A stretch of DNA of 64,000 nt from Diphasiastrum complanatum. Taxonomy: Eukaryota; Streptophyta; Lycopodiopsida; Lycopodiales; Lycopodiaceae. Location: NCBI GenBank assembly GCA_029204225.1, contig CM055095.1, positions 26,200,625 through 26,264,624 on the forward strand. The letters are read 5' to 3'. The translations under genes were made by a program, and so were the position numbers. The notes under the pieces were generated by a model. That model searched no databases. It saw only the letters and a list, made by a program, of their open reading frames with translations, and was not told where the DNA came from. Shown here one piece after another: positions 1 through 10,968 of the stretch (the stretch's first letter is position 1; every line of letters begins with the position of its first letter).

Positions 1-1590
1 TTTTCACCATTTTCATCAATTTTCATAGTCAATCAAGTAGAATTGGATAGAAGTGAGTGTTCTGAGTTTTTAGACTTTTTATTTCACACAAATTACTTGT
101 GTTTGAGTTGAAAGTAAGTTCCTAGAGAGTTTATCAATACTGTTGAATCTCGTGGGAGAGATAGACTTCTTACTTGCATGTGTTTTTTTTTTGTGACTGA
201 AGCAAGATCCAAATTCAAGATAGATTGATTTTCTGTGTTGAGAATTTGTTCTCATATCTGTTGCTAGATTTCATAGGTTGGATCAACATCAGTGTTAGAT
301 CCTAGATTGAGATAGTAAGCAACATCCTTTCAACTCCATATTTTATCATTACTAGAATTTCTGATAGAGAAGATGTCTTTAGCTGGTTCACATTTCTTGG
401 AGCATAGTGAGAGATTAACATCTTCCAATTATGCAATGTGGAAGATCAGAATGGAATTATTATTGATTCTTCAAAGATGTAATGGATATTGTGAGTAGAG
501 CTGAAGAAGAGCCTGTTGCAACCTAATGAAGCTGCAACATTTCACAAAAGAACAAAATTGCCCTTCATTTCATTAAAATGAATGTAACCAATGAAGTGTT
601 AAGAGAGATCAGCACATGCACCACTGCCAAGGAAGCTTGGGATACTCTAAAAACAATCTATGAAATCAAGAATACTTCTAGACTGCTTACACTTAGAAAC
701 CAAATATTTCTAAGTTATCAGAGAGTAGATGAGAGTGCTTCATTACTTAGAGATGAGTATGACAATATTGTGCAGACTTATGCTGTCAAGGAGGATCTTC
801 CATCCTTGGAGACAATACAAGGTGTTCTCAATGCTAAAGAAAGCAGGCAAAAAAACAAGATGCTGAGGATCAATAGACTTTCATTGAAAGATGGTGGAGA
901 TGACAAAGCACTTTTCATTAGAGACAAGTCAAGAGGCAAGGGCAAAGGACAACAACACTTCAAGAAGGACAAAGCCAAAGAAGGTGGTGAGGATCAGTCC
1001 TCACAAGCTGCAACATCCAGTGAAGAAGCTGTCAAAGATTTTTTTTTTTTTTATGTGGCAAGAAAGGACACTATGCTTCAATCTGTTTCAAGAAGAAGAA
1101 CCAATCTAAGCAAGCTAACCTTACTAATGAGGATGAGTGTGAGGGTGTTGAGAGTGAAAGAGAGGATTCATTAATGATGTCTACATTTTCATCTTTTTCG
1201 TTGAGTCAATACATGCAAAGTCCATTAATATGTCATTGGAAAGGAGCAAAAAGGGTGTTAAGGTACATCTCGGCTACAAAAGACTTTGGCATAGTTTATG
1301 AAGAATGAAGAAGTCTGTGGATAGATAGTGGGGCTAGTTCCCATATGTCTAGTTCGATGGTAACAATCCGAATACTTATATCTCTTGCATGTTTTCACAA
1401 TTGGAGTATGTTCTAGCTTGATGTTTCTAATGCATTTCTCAATGGTTACCTTGAGGAGGAGATCTATATGGAGCAACCTCCAGGTTTTGTGACAGAAGTT
1501 GATGAATCAAAAGTTTGTCTTTTGTTCAAAATTCTCTATGGACTGACAAGCACCAAGGTCTTGGTATGCAAGGCTCAACTCCTATCTCAT
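1..1590 (+). mobile_element. Copia (Ty1) retrotransposon fossil, scrambled
   Basis: A leader (about 1-370) is followed by a Copia gag-like region at about 374-1170 (UBN2-type gag; residues such as ISTCTTAKEAWDTL and LRNQIFLSYQRVDES, then a Lys/Gly-rich tail). Short pieces from later parts of a Copia polyprotein follow between 1200 and 1590: an RNase H/RT-end piece (CHWKGAKRVLRY), a protease-like piece (WIDSGASSHMSS) and an RT piece (MEQPPGF). They are not in the normal Copia order, so this is a heavily rearranged, broken fossil with many breaks. The gag resembles the Copia at 39-44 kb. The left end may continue beyond the window; no LTR end or primer site was identified here. Confidence 0.8.
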
Positions 1591-2404
1591 TGTTGGGGGT
1601 ATTCCCAACAAAGTGTAAATAAATAAAATCATCCAATAAAATGTGTTGCGAGGGCATGGCATTCTGCGTGTATAAGCCCATGGCCCAATGAGCACACAAG
1701 TGAAGTTGCAAATAAAATAATAGGCTTGGGCCCTTTGTAATTAAAATAAAACTTGAGGCCCAAAATCAATTCTAAACTTAGAGTTTACTTTTTAGAGTTG
1801 GGTCCAATTTTGGACTCACATGAATCTTGTGATTTCCAATGCACTTTTTGTGGACCCTTGGATCAAGTTGGGTCCAAGATGAATGGATAGGATCAATGTG
1901 AATATTAGCCAATAGGATTTGAGGGGCAAGGGCCTTCCCCATTTTATAAAAAGGCACCATTTGTACACTATTTTCATGCTTAATAGAGAGGAGGAGACTC
2001 TACCATTTTGAGAGCTCAAGCATTTTCATTTGCTAATCAATCTTGCTTATGCCATTGTTGTGATTGCTTGTTATTTTCATTTCCCATGCTTTTTGGTTAT
2101 GCTAGTTAAGTTTTTTCCATAAGCAATGACATTGAGCATTTGAGCTAACCTCCATCTCATCTCTCTCTATTTCTCTCTTCTCTTCTCTCTTCCTCTCCTT
2201 TTCTATCCCTTTCCTTCACCCAAATCATGATGAATGTTAGTGTAGAGGAGTAAAGTTAAGGAGAGTAGTGTTAGTGGTGAATAGAGTTAGGGAGGAAGTA
2301 GGAAACTAACTAAATTTAGCATCTATGCATAGTTAGGTACCTATCTAGTGATCTAACTTTTGTTGATAGGCGGGAGGGCTCTACGCAAGATCTTCGACCC
2401 TACA
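1591..2404 (+). repeat. Gypsy-type LTR
   Basis: The segment starts TGTTGGGGGTATTCCCAACA, which can form a 7-bp hairpin, and ends just before a primer-binding-like site. A TATA-like box (TTATAAAA, about 1944-1951) sits inside. The end context, ccctaca then one base then TGACGTCGTTGTCGGGGA, matches the usual LTR end and tRNA-Asp primer site of plant Tat/Athila-type Gypsy elements (TGGCGCCGTTGCCGGGGA). It starts exactly where the Copia fossil stops. No second copy of this LTR was found in the window. Boundaries are inferred from the end motifs. Confidence 0.65.
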
Positions 2405-2405
2405 G

Positions 2406-2423
2406 TGACGTCGTTGTCGGGGA
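2406..2423 (+). other. Primer-binding site, tRNA-Asp-like
   Basis: TGACGTCGTTGTCGGGGA differs at three positions from the tRNA-Asp primer site known from plant Gypsy elements. It lies one base after the LTR end, where such a site is expected. Confidence 0.6.
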
Positions 2424-3125
2424 TATGTTTCCACTAACTAGTTTAGCTGCATTTTAGCTATTTTTCTTGCTTTTTAGAGCAGTTTTAGGTAGATTTTTGG
2501 GAGTTTAGAGTTAGTTTTATGTATTTTTTTTTGTGTTTGGACTATTCACAGCTAGCGGAGGAGGTGTGAGAGGGTAGAGGAGGCTCTAAACAGCCTCTAA
2601 GGGCTTGAAACCCAAACCAACCTAGCCAAAAAACCCAAAAAAAAACACACCAATCTATATTTTAGAGGGAAAAAGAGCCTAAAATCTCATTAGATTTTTA
2701 TATCTCCAAAACCAGTGAGAATTAACCTTTGCATGACTGGTAGCTCTAGGGTACTGTCCCAGACCTGCATAGAAGCCTGCAAGGGTTAATTCCAAGCAGA
2801 TTGTAAAAATCAGAGAAAAATCATAAAAAATTCAAAAAACCCTTGAAAAACTCCAAAAAAATTCAAATCTTCATAAGAACTCTCGCAGAGCCCTCTGAAG
2901 TTCCATCTTAGTGAGACCAGCACACAGAGAAGCTTGCAAGAGTTAGTTTGATGTCTAAGTGCCTGTGCGAGAGTTCCCAGTGAAAAAAAGACGGAAAAGT
3001 ATGAGTGAACCCTCGCAGACATCAAAATTTTCAGTTCTAGTGGGCAAAAACTCTCGCAGAGGATTCTGAAGTTCCATCTCAGTGAGACCAGGACACAGAA
3101 GAGCTTGCAAGAGCTATTTTGATTC
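2424..3125 (+). repeat. Gypsy leader-like region with a duplicated 75-bp segment
   Basis: This is AT-rich non-coding sequence after the primer site. It holds two direct copies of a segment of about 75 bp (about 2877-2957 and 3051-3124), each starting aactctcgcaga and sharing gaagttccatc, agtgagacca and agcttgcaagag; start-to-start distance is about 174 bp. Long leaders with internal repeats are known in Athila-type elements. Assignment to the LTR at 1591 is by adjacency only. Confidence 0.45.
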
Positions 3126-3129
3126 ATAG

Positions 3130-4393
3130 GATAGGAGGTAGATGCCTCATCTACGTATGTGGTAGGATGACCGTCATCATAAGTAGAGTCATAGGCTGGA
3201 GTATCAGAGGAGGTATCTGCACAACATTGGCTTGAATATGTGGTCGGTTCTATTGGTTTGGCCTGTTGGGTGGAGCAGATCCTCTTGGACTTGGAAGTGC
3301 CAAGCGTTTCTTCATGGGGCATATTGTTGTGGTCGAGAGTATTGCATGTTGTGTGGGTTGTACCTACAGTTGGATGTGGTATGAGTGGTCGTATCACACA
3401 GTATACAGTGCTGCAGTTCGTAAAGGCAGTGTAATGAACACTCATTACTGGTATGTGCGCCACGACATTGTGGGCACCAGGTGTCTTCTCGTCTATGGAT
3501 AGCGTTACCAGATGGCAATTGCCCTAGCAACTGACTTTGGAAAGATTTTAAGGCTTGTGAAACTCTTTGTTGAGTTTCTCCATCTGTTGTTGATGTTGTT
3601 GATTCATCAACTCAAATTGAGATTTCCAGACTTGGTCTAAATCTCGGGGCTCACTTGGACGACTATCAGGGAATACACAATGAGCTCTTTTTTCTTTCTG
3701 GTCGTCATCATCAGACCCTTCATCTTCTTCACGAATGGCATCGGACATAGCAGATTTAAGAGTAAAATACTCTTCGCTAGGTTTAAGCTCTTTTCGGATG
3801 CATCTGGGAAGACCAACTATAAACCATATGATCAACATTTTGTCAGTTGGCTATTCATGGACTTGACTTTTGAGACGCTTGAAGCGCTCGATGTAGTCGC
3901 GTACGCGTTCATCTTTTTTTAATTTTATATTATTAAGATGTACAAAGGGGCTTTCTGTGAGTCTGAAAGGTTGGAAGCATTTAATAAAAGACTCTTTCAG
4001 TTCTAACCAATCTTGTCGATCATCACAATCGAGGTTAAAAAACCACTTTCGTGCTTTATCTACCATAGTCATTGAGAAAAGTTGGACTTTTGCATTGTCA
4101 ATATATTCTCCATACACTTCGCATGCATTCTCAAAGACTTGTAAAAATCTATGAGGGTCCACATTACCGTCAAACTTTGGTAATTCTAGTCAGGGTGTTC
4201 GTTTATTGGATCGGGTCGTATGATGAGCATTGTGAACATGTTGATCATTAAGATTTTCAGACTGATTGGGTCTCCACCTGGATGGTCCATGATCTTGATT
4301 TACTTGAGATCTAAGAAGATAGGGTTTGTTCTCATCATTTGGATGATTGGGCGGTGTAAACTCATCCATAAGTTCTTTTGGTAAGTTGGCCAT
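3130..4393 (-). mobile_element. Gypsy (Ty3) gag fossil
   Basis: Gag is read from about 4393 leftwards. The N-terminus (MANLPKELMDEFTPP) is followed by a Retrotrans_gag-type domain at about 3851-4190 (KARKWFFNLDCDDRQDW, ESFIKCFQP, ERVRDYIERFKRL), then VGLPRCIRKELKP and an acidic stretch at about 3548-3838, then two zinc knuckles at about 3312-3530 (CPQCRGAHTSNEC and CILCDTTTHTTSNC). No protease or polymerase follows. It is broken, with several breaks. The same gag family recurs at 37395-38015. It runs opposite to the LTR at 1591. Confidence 0.8.
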
Positions 4394-4429
4394 GAGAATT
4401 GATGGGATTCAAATCAGATGTGATGCAAC

Positions 4430-5200
4430 TTGTAAAAATGCGACAAAAAATACTACAATTTTTTTTTTGCGACAAACAATGCTACAAAAAAAATTGCTAC
4501 AAAAAATCACAAAGGTAAAAATGCTACAAAAATTTGCGACAATTTTTTTTTGCGACAACAATTTTGCAAAAAAAACGACCAAAATTTTGCAAAAAAAAAA
4601 ATTTTGAGAAATTTTTTTTTTGCAAAAAAAACGACAAAAAGTTGCGAAAAAAGTGACAATTTTTTTTTTTACAAAACATTTGCGAAAAATGCAACAATTT
4701 TTTTGCGACCTAAAATTTGCGAACAATGGGACTAAAATAATGGGACAAAAAGTGACAATTTTTTTTGAGACAATTAAATGCGAAAAAATACGACAAATCT
4801 TTTTGCGACAATTAAATACAAAAAATACGACAATCTTTTTGCGACAATTAAATGCGACATAATTTTTGGGACAAAAATTGCGAAAAATACGACAAATAAC
4901 AATGACAGAATTTTGCCAAAAATTCAACAATTTAATTTTTTTTTTGCGACAGAATTTTTGCGAAAAATGTGAAATTTTTTTTGCGACGATTAAATGCGAC
5001 AAAATTTTTGTGTAAAAAAACTACGAAAAATATGACAAAATTGCAACAAAATGCAAAAAATTTATGAAAAAAAATGCAACGGAACAATATGACAAAATTT
5101 GTGACAACAAGTGCTAAAATATTTGCGCCAAAAAAATACTAAACAATTTTGCGAAAAATGCGACACAAATTTTTCAAGTTGAAAAATGCGACAAAATGTC
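4430..5200. repeat. Degenerate GCGACAAAAATTTTT motif array
   Basis: About 770 bp built almost wholly from variants of a short motif, gcgaca followed by A and T runs (for example tttttgcgacaa, aatgcgaaaaatgcgac). There is no fixed period; unit length varies from about 10 to 30 bp. It begins about 40 bp beyond the start codon of the minus-strand gag, so it would lie in that element's leader. Open frames across it encode only Phe/Lys/Asn-rich low-complexity peptides and are not genes. Confidence 0.7.
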
Positions 5201-5850
5201 AAATGCACTTTGAATAGAAAAGTGTCGGAGACAACTTTAGGGGCTGTAGGATGGAACTGTAGAGACAGAGTGTGGATGCAACGTCGGATGAAAAGTAAGT
5301 TAAGCTACACTGTCGGATGGAACAATATCGGCTACAAATCGTCGGCGGGTGCACGTTGGACTTAAGGAAGTTCTGGTAGACTGTCAGATGTAATAGTATT
5401 GACTGCAAATCTTCGGGTGCACGTTGTGGACATAAAATCGCCGGATGCAACGTCAGATGAAAACAAGAAACTGATCGTCAGATGCACTTCGGATGCAATT
5501 GTCGGACAAATGTTTTTCAAGATTGTCTGTCTGTCAAGACTATTTAGTTGGTAAACAGACTAGAAAACCATTTAGATCAAGCCATCAGCATACTGCACTG
5601 TCGGATGCAATACTAGTGACAGTGTCAGATGCAACTGTGTTGGATGGAATTCGTATGAAATAGTCATCAGAGGCACATCAGACAGAATGTCGTTGGATGC
5701 AATCGTCGGCGAATGAAATATGTTGGATGGTAATTAGTGTAAAAGCACTATCGGATGCAGCAATATCGGCGGCAATCTGGTGGATGCAAACGACGGTTGC
5801 CATATGGACTAACAAGTCGTCGGATGCACGTTAGATAGAAATTGGAAAAA
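5200..5850. repeat. Degenerate GTCGGATGCAA motif array
   Basis: The previous array passes into a second, GC-richer one. Variants of gtcggatgcaa recur more than 20 times in about 650 bp (cgtcggatgaaa, ctgtcggatgga, tcgtcagatgca, ttcggatgcaat), mixed with cgtcggcg and gtgcacgtt pieces. Spacing is irregular. No coding potential is seen. It contains the Copia shard at 5528-5593. Confidence 0.65.
5528..5593 (+). mobile_element. Shard of Copia pol (integrase zinc-finger region)
   Basis: About 65 bp matches, with roughly five mismatches, the reverse complement of 59442-59507, which lies in the pre-integrase/zinc-finger part of the Copia at 57753-60536. The shard reads CQDYLVGKQTRKPF against CQDCLVGKQTRKLF there. 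On both sides the GTCGGATG motif array continues, so a small piece of Copia is embedded in the array. Confidence 0.75.
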
Positions 5851-5852
5851 AA

Positions 5853-5923
5853 AAACTCAAAAAACAAGAGAAACTCAAAAAACAAGAGAAACTCGAAAAC
5901 AGGAGAAACTCGAAAAATACAAC
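5853..5923. repeat. 18-bp minisatellite, four units
   Basis: Four consecutive units of aaactcaaaaaacaagag; the last two vary to aaactcgaaaa. It follows directly after the GTCGGATG array. Confidence 0.8.
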
Positions 5924-8865
5924 AAAAATACAAAAAAAACGTCGGATGAAATTTTATGAGAAAACTCGAATTTTTACTGGCGGTGCAAAACAGCAGTGCG
6001 ACAGTGGAAACGGTGGAAACTCGAAAAAAAAGTGGAGAAACTTGAAAAAAAAAATTGAGTAACTAAAAAATATGAAAATTTGATTTTGTAACTATCGATG
6101 TCCAGAAACGTGAAATAACGGTGCAGCAGTGGGTTTCAGAATGTGTCAGATCAGTTTGCACAGATCTGAAGGATCAATAGAGATGTTCTGAAGCAATCAC
6201 AATTTGACAAACAAGAAATTTGATTGTGTGCTTAGAGAAATGAAGAATGCAGGACAACAAGCAACACAAACAAAACGATGAAGAACTGAAAAATGGTCTG
6301 AAAAAAAATGAGTTTTGAATCTTCAGTGTTTGTTTGGGAATCTCTACTTCTACTAACATCGATTCTCCATGGTTTGCTACGGAATCTCTCAACTAGCAAC
6401 GATTCTATTTCTCAACTATAGATTCTGCTAAACAACTAATGTTTGCTTATATTATCTTCAGTTGTTACTGTTCAGTTAGTTGAGACTCGGATATTCTAAG
6501 AGTATTCAACTAGCTACTGTTCGATACAGAATCGGATTTGACAAACAAATCTGCTATGGATTCTAGTCTGCTCTCTACAGAATAATAGTAGTATAGTGAT
6601 GTTGTACCCGCCTGTTAGAGGCACAACTATGGTCTGATTTCAATTCTTAATTGACAATGGATGTTCAACTTGGATTTAGGACCTGTCAGGAACTCGATTT
6701 CCTACTACTCTACAAACTATTTTAGTTTTGTCTTTAGTTTTACAGATTGCAGATTATTCCTAGTCTACTCTACTCAAAGGACAAGGAATTAAACTAATTG
6801 CACTCCTACTGAAATCATAAATTCATCAACACCACTTTTAACTAAACAACTAGTAACAAAAACTCCTCAGAGAGTCGAAACTAGAAAACATCATAAATCA
6901 GTGGAATAGTAGATCAACTTCCAAGTCCTGCACATCTACCTGATGCTAATCCCAAACCAATTTTTAAGAGAAGAAAACAACAATAAGCACATTCATACAT
7001 CAGTACCCAAACAAAATGCATGAAGATACAAGTATCTCTTGCAACTGAGTGAACCCCAATCTATAATGATTTGAGTTCCACCTCTTACTTCATAATAGGA
7101 GGTCTCTTTATCAAAAAACATAACTCAAGTTGAGATAATCTAATAGCTCCCACATGGCTATCCATCTTTCGGGATGTACCATGGGGCTCACAACTGTATA
7201 TTTTAGCCTAGCACTAACAATTCTTGTGCTCTCAGACTCGGCTCTCAACTTCATCTCTGCTAGAAGCCCTCTTGAGTGGAGAGGTTCTACTTCGACACCA
7301 CGGGACATGGCATCAGCTAACAAAATGAATCCAAAATGACTCATAAAGGTTGTGACTTATAACCAATACATTTCAACAACAATATTCATAAGTAAGATCA
7401 TATTGCTGATTTTAAACAACTAACTCAGAAGTAGCGCTCCTGACTCGGTTAGCTGTATTGGAAAATATTTAAATGTCTAGGTTTGGTACCGAACACCACA
7501 TTTAATCTGATTCTAAATCTATTATAGGTCAAGAAATAATTCTCAATGAGAAATTACTATAACCTAGTGAGCAATTGTCTCTATACAATTCTCATCAATA
7601 TGCTTATGTTTTAATGACTAGTTTATGCATACATATAAACTTAGTCCAAGAATACTTTGTAGATCCACAAGATTAAAAGTTTGTACAAAAGGTTTTATAA
7701 TCACACAATGATTCACTACATAGCGTATCTCTACAGATATCACCTGATCTATACACAATACTTTCTTAACCGAGAATCTTGTAACTCGATTATCCTCTAG
7801 GAGAGAATTTTTCTCAAAGAGTACTATTTTGCAACCAAAGATAATCTCAAAAGAATATATTGTTAGCGTGAATTTCATTCCTTGCATCAACTCATGGATC
7901 TCAGTCCTCACTAAGATCAAGTTGATTACCACCAACAAGGAATAGGTTTCAACAAACCACCATCTTGCAATAGAATCCCTAGTTCTGACACAACTCAATC
8001 GGACTTGTAATAAAAAACTCTTCTACTACAAGAGTGTTTTCTAATTTCCTTCTCTTACATCTACTAACAAGATATCTACTATAATTCTTAAAGGAATTCT
8101 GTCATATCAAAATATCTTTTTGTTTCTGATTTAAGAAATAGGTCATCAACTATTCAAATAATGGATTCTTCCTGGAATCCTTTCATAGATGTTTCTCCAT
8201 TCCATTCTTCCTACTTCTCCCCCTTTTAACAGGAAACCACACGAGTTTCCAAAGGGGTGCATATCAACCTAAATATGCCCAAGGAGAAGTGACATAGAAG
8301 AATTACAAAAAAAAATCTTTAAAGTCAAGAAACGTGTTGCATTAATAGTATCAAATACAGTTAATGTCCCAACAAATTCACATAAGAGAAATAACTTTTA
8401 GAAAACAATTTCATTACTCATTCATGTGACATCGTCCAAGGTCAGCGGGTACTAAAAATTACCTTCCAAGGAATCACATGAAATGTCAATAAATTCACAA
8501 ACATATTCTTAATAAAAAGAAATAGCTTGTCGGGTTTCCGGTTTTGTAAATTTGAGATCTCCGTAAGGGGTCATGACCAATATCTCAAATTTTCGATAAA
8601 ACACCCTTTTATGAGCTAAAGTATTTGGCATCATTTAGATTTACGGCCTTACTATGGTCAACCGATTCACGTAATTTCAGATTTTTCCTTCGGAATTGCC
8701 AAGTTCTTCCTCTAGGAAAACCCTCCACTACCAGAACAAAGCGTCCCAAAAATCAATTTTTGGAATGAAAGAATATGAAGTTCTAGGGATTTGGCACAAA
8801 TTCCAGCTTCATAACACAATTTCCAACTCATATTGTCATTCGCCCCTTTTCATTATCTCTACGGT
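5924..8865. other. No gene supported; AT-rich repeat-derived sequence
   Basis: No recognisable domain was found. A minus-strand frame at 7111-7344 (77 residues, with AEMKLRAESESTRIVSARLKY) has ordinary amino-acid composition but matches nothing I recognise. A minus-strand frame at 7618-7998 is hydrophobic and looks like chance. A purine tract on the minus strand near 8217-8240 (AAAAGGGGGAGAAGTAGG) resembles an LTR-element polypurine tract, but no LTR end could be confirmed beside it. The stretch may be the non-coding part of an unidentified retroelement. Confidence 0.4.
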
Positions 8866-8881
8866 CACTATAAGGATAGGA
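8866..8881. repeat. Target-site duplication of copy 1 (left)
   Basis: CACTATAAGGATAGGA, identical to 8963-8978 on the other side of the retroposon. Confidence 0.85.
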
Positions 8882-8962
8882 ACAGGGTTGGCTCAGTTGG
8901 TTAGCTTGACATCCAAAGTTTCTTTGGTCTCAGGTTCGAGCCTCCCCTTGGAAACCAAGAAG
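8882..8962 (+). mobile_element. Short tRNA-like retroposon (SINE), copy 1
   Basis: An 81-bp insert lies between perfect 16-bp direct repeats CACTATAAGGATAGGA (8866-8881 and 8963-8978), a clear target-site duplication. It carries a pol III A-box-like TGGCTCAGTTGG (8889-8900) and a B-box-like GGTTCGAGCC (8933-8942) spaced as in a tRNA. It ends cccttggaaaccaagaag with no poly(A) tail. Duplications of this length are typical of target-primed retroposition. A related copy lies 300 bp away in the opposite direction. It is too short to have a long non-tRNA body. Confidence 0.8.
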
Positions 8963-9261
8963 CACTATAAGGATAGGAGGTTTCGTACTAACATGCCTTC
9001 TCCACAATCTAGATGGACATCCCACTCATAGATAGTCCTATTTTATGAGAGGTTTTTGCTTGGCAAACTTCATCACGTTGAAAATATTGGAGAGGGATAT
9101 GCTAGTCATAAGCAATTTTAATTTCAAGAAAGGTTTTTGGAGACTTCATAAACCATATACTACATTGGCATGTTAAAAATACAATGCAATACGTTCAAAT
9201 GTGAAAGTCCATTTAAAGTTAACAATATAGAGCAAGTTCTCTGCCACTATGTTCCAATAAT

Positions 9262-9351
9262 GCATCTTATGCATCTTGGTTTCCAAGGGGAGCCTCGAGC
9301 CTAGGACAAGCTTTAGATGTCAAGCTAATTAAGATAACTCCAATTGGGTCG
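9262..9351 (-). mobile_element. Short tRNA-like retroposon (SINE), copy 2
   Basis: A 90-bp insert lies between perfect 15-bp direct repeats CTATGTTCCAATAAT (9247-9261 and 9352-9366). On the minus strand it shares agcttgacatc, aaagctt/aaagttt, and the tail ctccccttggaaaccaag with copy 1. Its A and B boxes are more diverged (aggctcgaggctcc at the B-box position). The intact duplication shows a separate insertion, not a duplicate of copy 1. No poly(A) tail is present. Confidence 0.78.
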
Positions 9352-9366
9352 CTATGTTCCAATAAT

Positions 9367-10968
9367 CTACATTCTATGTAAAGTCCCTTAAAAGTTAAAG
9401 ATAGGGTGTAGGATGAGAAAATTTGTGGAACAATGTATTCTCAAATTCTACATGGAGCAAATCATAAATTTAAGCATGAAGTAAGTTCCTATTCTCTCAA
9501 ATTTTCTTTAACTCTAGGCAAAACTATAATTACACTTTGAAGTTCTTGAATTTTAGGCAAACGTTATACTTAGTTTTCTAGAATTTTAGAAAGATCTTTT
9601 GAAATTTCCCTTTTTCTTTTTTCTCAGGCACTCCATATTTGAAGTAAGTTTGGCAAAACCGAGGTGGACCGTGGAGGTGAAGAGTCTTAAATGAAGTCCA
9701 TGAAACTTGAAATTACAAGCAATACCTGTAGACAGTAGGAAGAAACTGTTTTCATGATGTTCCGTTGCATAGGACAATCTTTTAGTTCATAATATGCAGT
9801 CCCTTGTCTTTCTTTTGTAGTGATGCCAAAATTGCACATGCAAAGAGCAAATTCAAAGGTCAAACCAATCTTTTCAGTATTCAATGATAACAATGAAAAT
9901 ATCAGCAACGCAAAAGCATCCAAAAATGAGTGTCAACAATATAATGAGCATTGTCTTATTTTAAAAAAAGAGCATACCAAATGACAAAACATGGTTGGGC
10001 CGTTGGGTCAGGGAATGGATCATATGTTAGAACTTAGTATGTTTCCGTGATGGCTCCAAGAACTGGCTCCCTGCTAAGATTAAGCAAAGGTGAACGGCCT
10101 GGCCGCTGCAGAATAGCAATACGAAACGACAAGCATTTATGATGAGCAACAAAATTACTTTATTAAGGGGTCCAGCAAGCGCTTGAACTTGTACGAGAAC
10201 TGCGTCAAAGATTTGCACTAAATGACGCATGTTTTCTGTTCTATCGACGAGTCTAGAAGGAAATTAAATAGTGAAGCGGAGACTCGAAATACTCGATGAT
10301 TTTGTAGTATATATGGTTTTCACTTGTTAACATCACAACTTACAGGTGCTTTGTAAAATACTCGGATGCCAAAGTATCATTTACTCAACTCAAGATTCAA
10401 ATGTGAAAAGTTCAATTATTTAGCAGGCGAGTTTGTTCGCCAGCTACTGTCATTCAATTTCTCCGTATTCCAACCGCCTCGTGAAATTCGATGCATCAAT
10501 ACACTTGTCTATATTGATAGCAGAACGCTGGCGCTCAGCAGCCTGAGCTCTTCTTGCATTGATATACGAGTTTCTATTGATAATAAAGTACTCATCTCTT
10601 TTAAGCGAGATCGAAAATTTTTTTTTTGATGTGGAATCTGCAGAAATTCCAGTACAACATATCTTTGCATATCACTGTTCTCGCATTATTTATAATATCT
10701 ATTAAAGCCAACCTATGGCACTACTATCTCAGAGCTCTCTTGCAATCAATAGGATCATGCAGAGCTCACACACTACTTGAGATTTTTATAAGTTTTCACG
10801 TTGGAATCTGGAAACGAGTATCGATATCCGATTTCTCACACTTCCTAGTGTGCTTTGATCAAAGAGGTTTATTTTCGGATTGCAACAGTTACTCCAAATT
10901 TGATGTTTAGAATAGATGACATAATCGGGATCCTTGCGGTGGTCTTTGCTGCGGTTTCTGTAAGAAAT
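9367..10968. other. Intergenic region downstream of FLZ1
   Basis: No gene is supported. The part next to 10968 is the FLZ1 3' flank; its first about 35 bases (atttcttaca, then aaccgcagcaaaga, on the minus strand) resemble those after the FLZ2 stop, so the duplication reaches into the 3' untranslated region. Remaining frames are short and show no domain. Confidence 0.45.

Noticed and set aside
2810-3463. 217-codon minus-strand frame as an extra gene
   Set aside because: Its left part runs through the repeated non-coding leader segments and its right part overlaps the gag zinc-knuckle region in another frame.
4347-5002. Open frames on both strands in the GCGACAAAA array
   Set aside because: They encode only Phe/Lys/Asn low-complexity sequence produced by the array.
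4430-5850. CRISPR-like array
   Set aside because: No constant repeat length or unique spacers, and the genome is eukaryotic.
7618-7998. 126-codon minus-strand frame as a gene
   Set aside because: No domain, odd hydrophobic composition, and no conserved neighbour; probably chance in repeat-derived DNA.
8882-8962. A functional tRNA gene
   Set aside because: A and B boxes are present, but acceptor ends do not pair and the unit is bounded by a perfect 16-bp duplication, so it is a retroposon.
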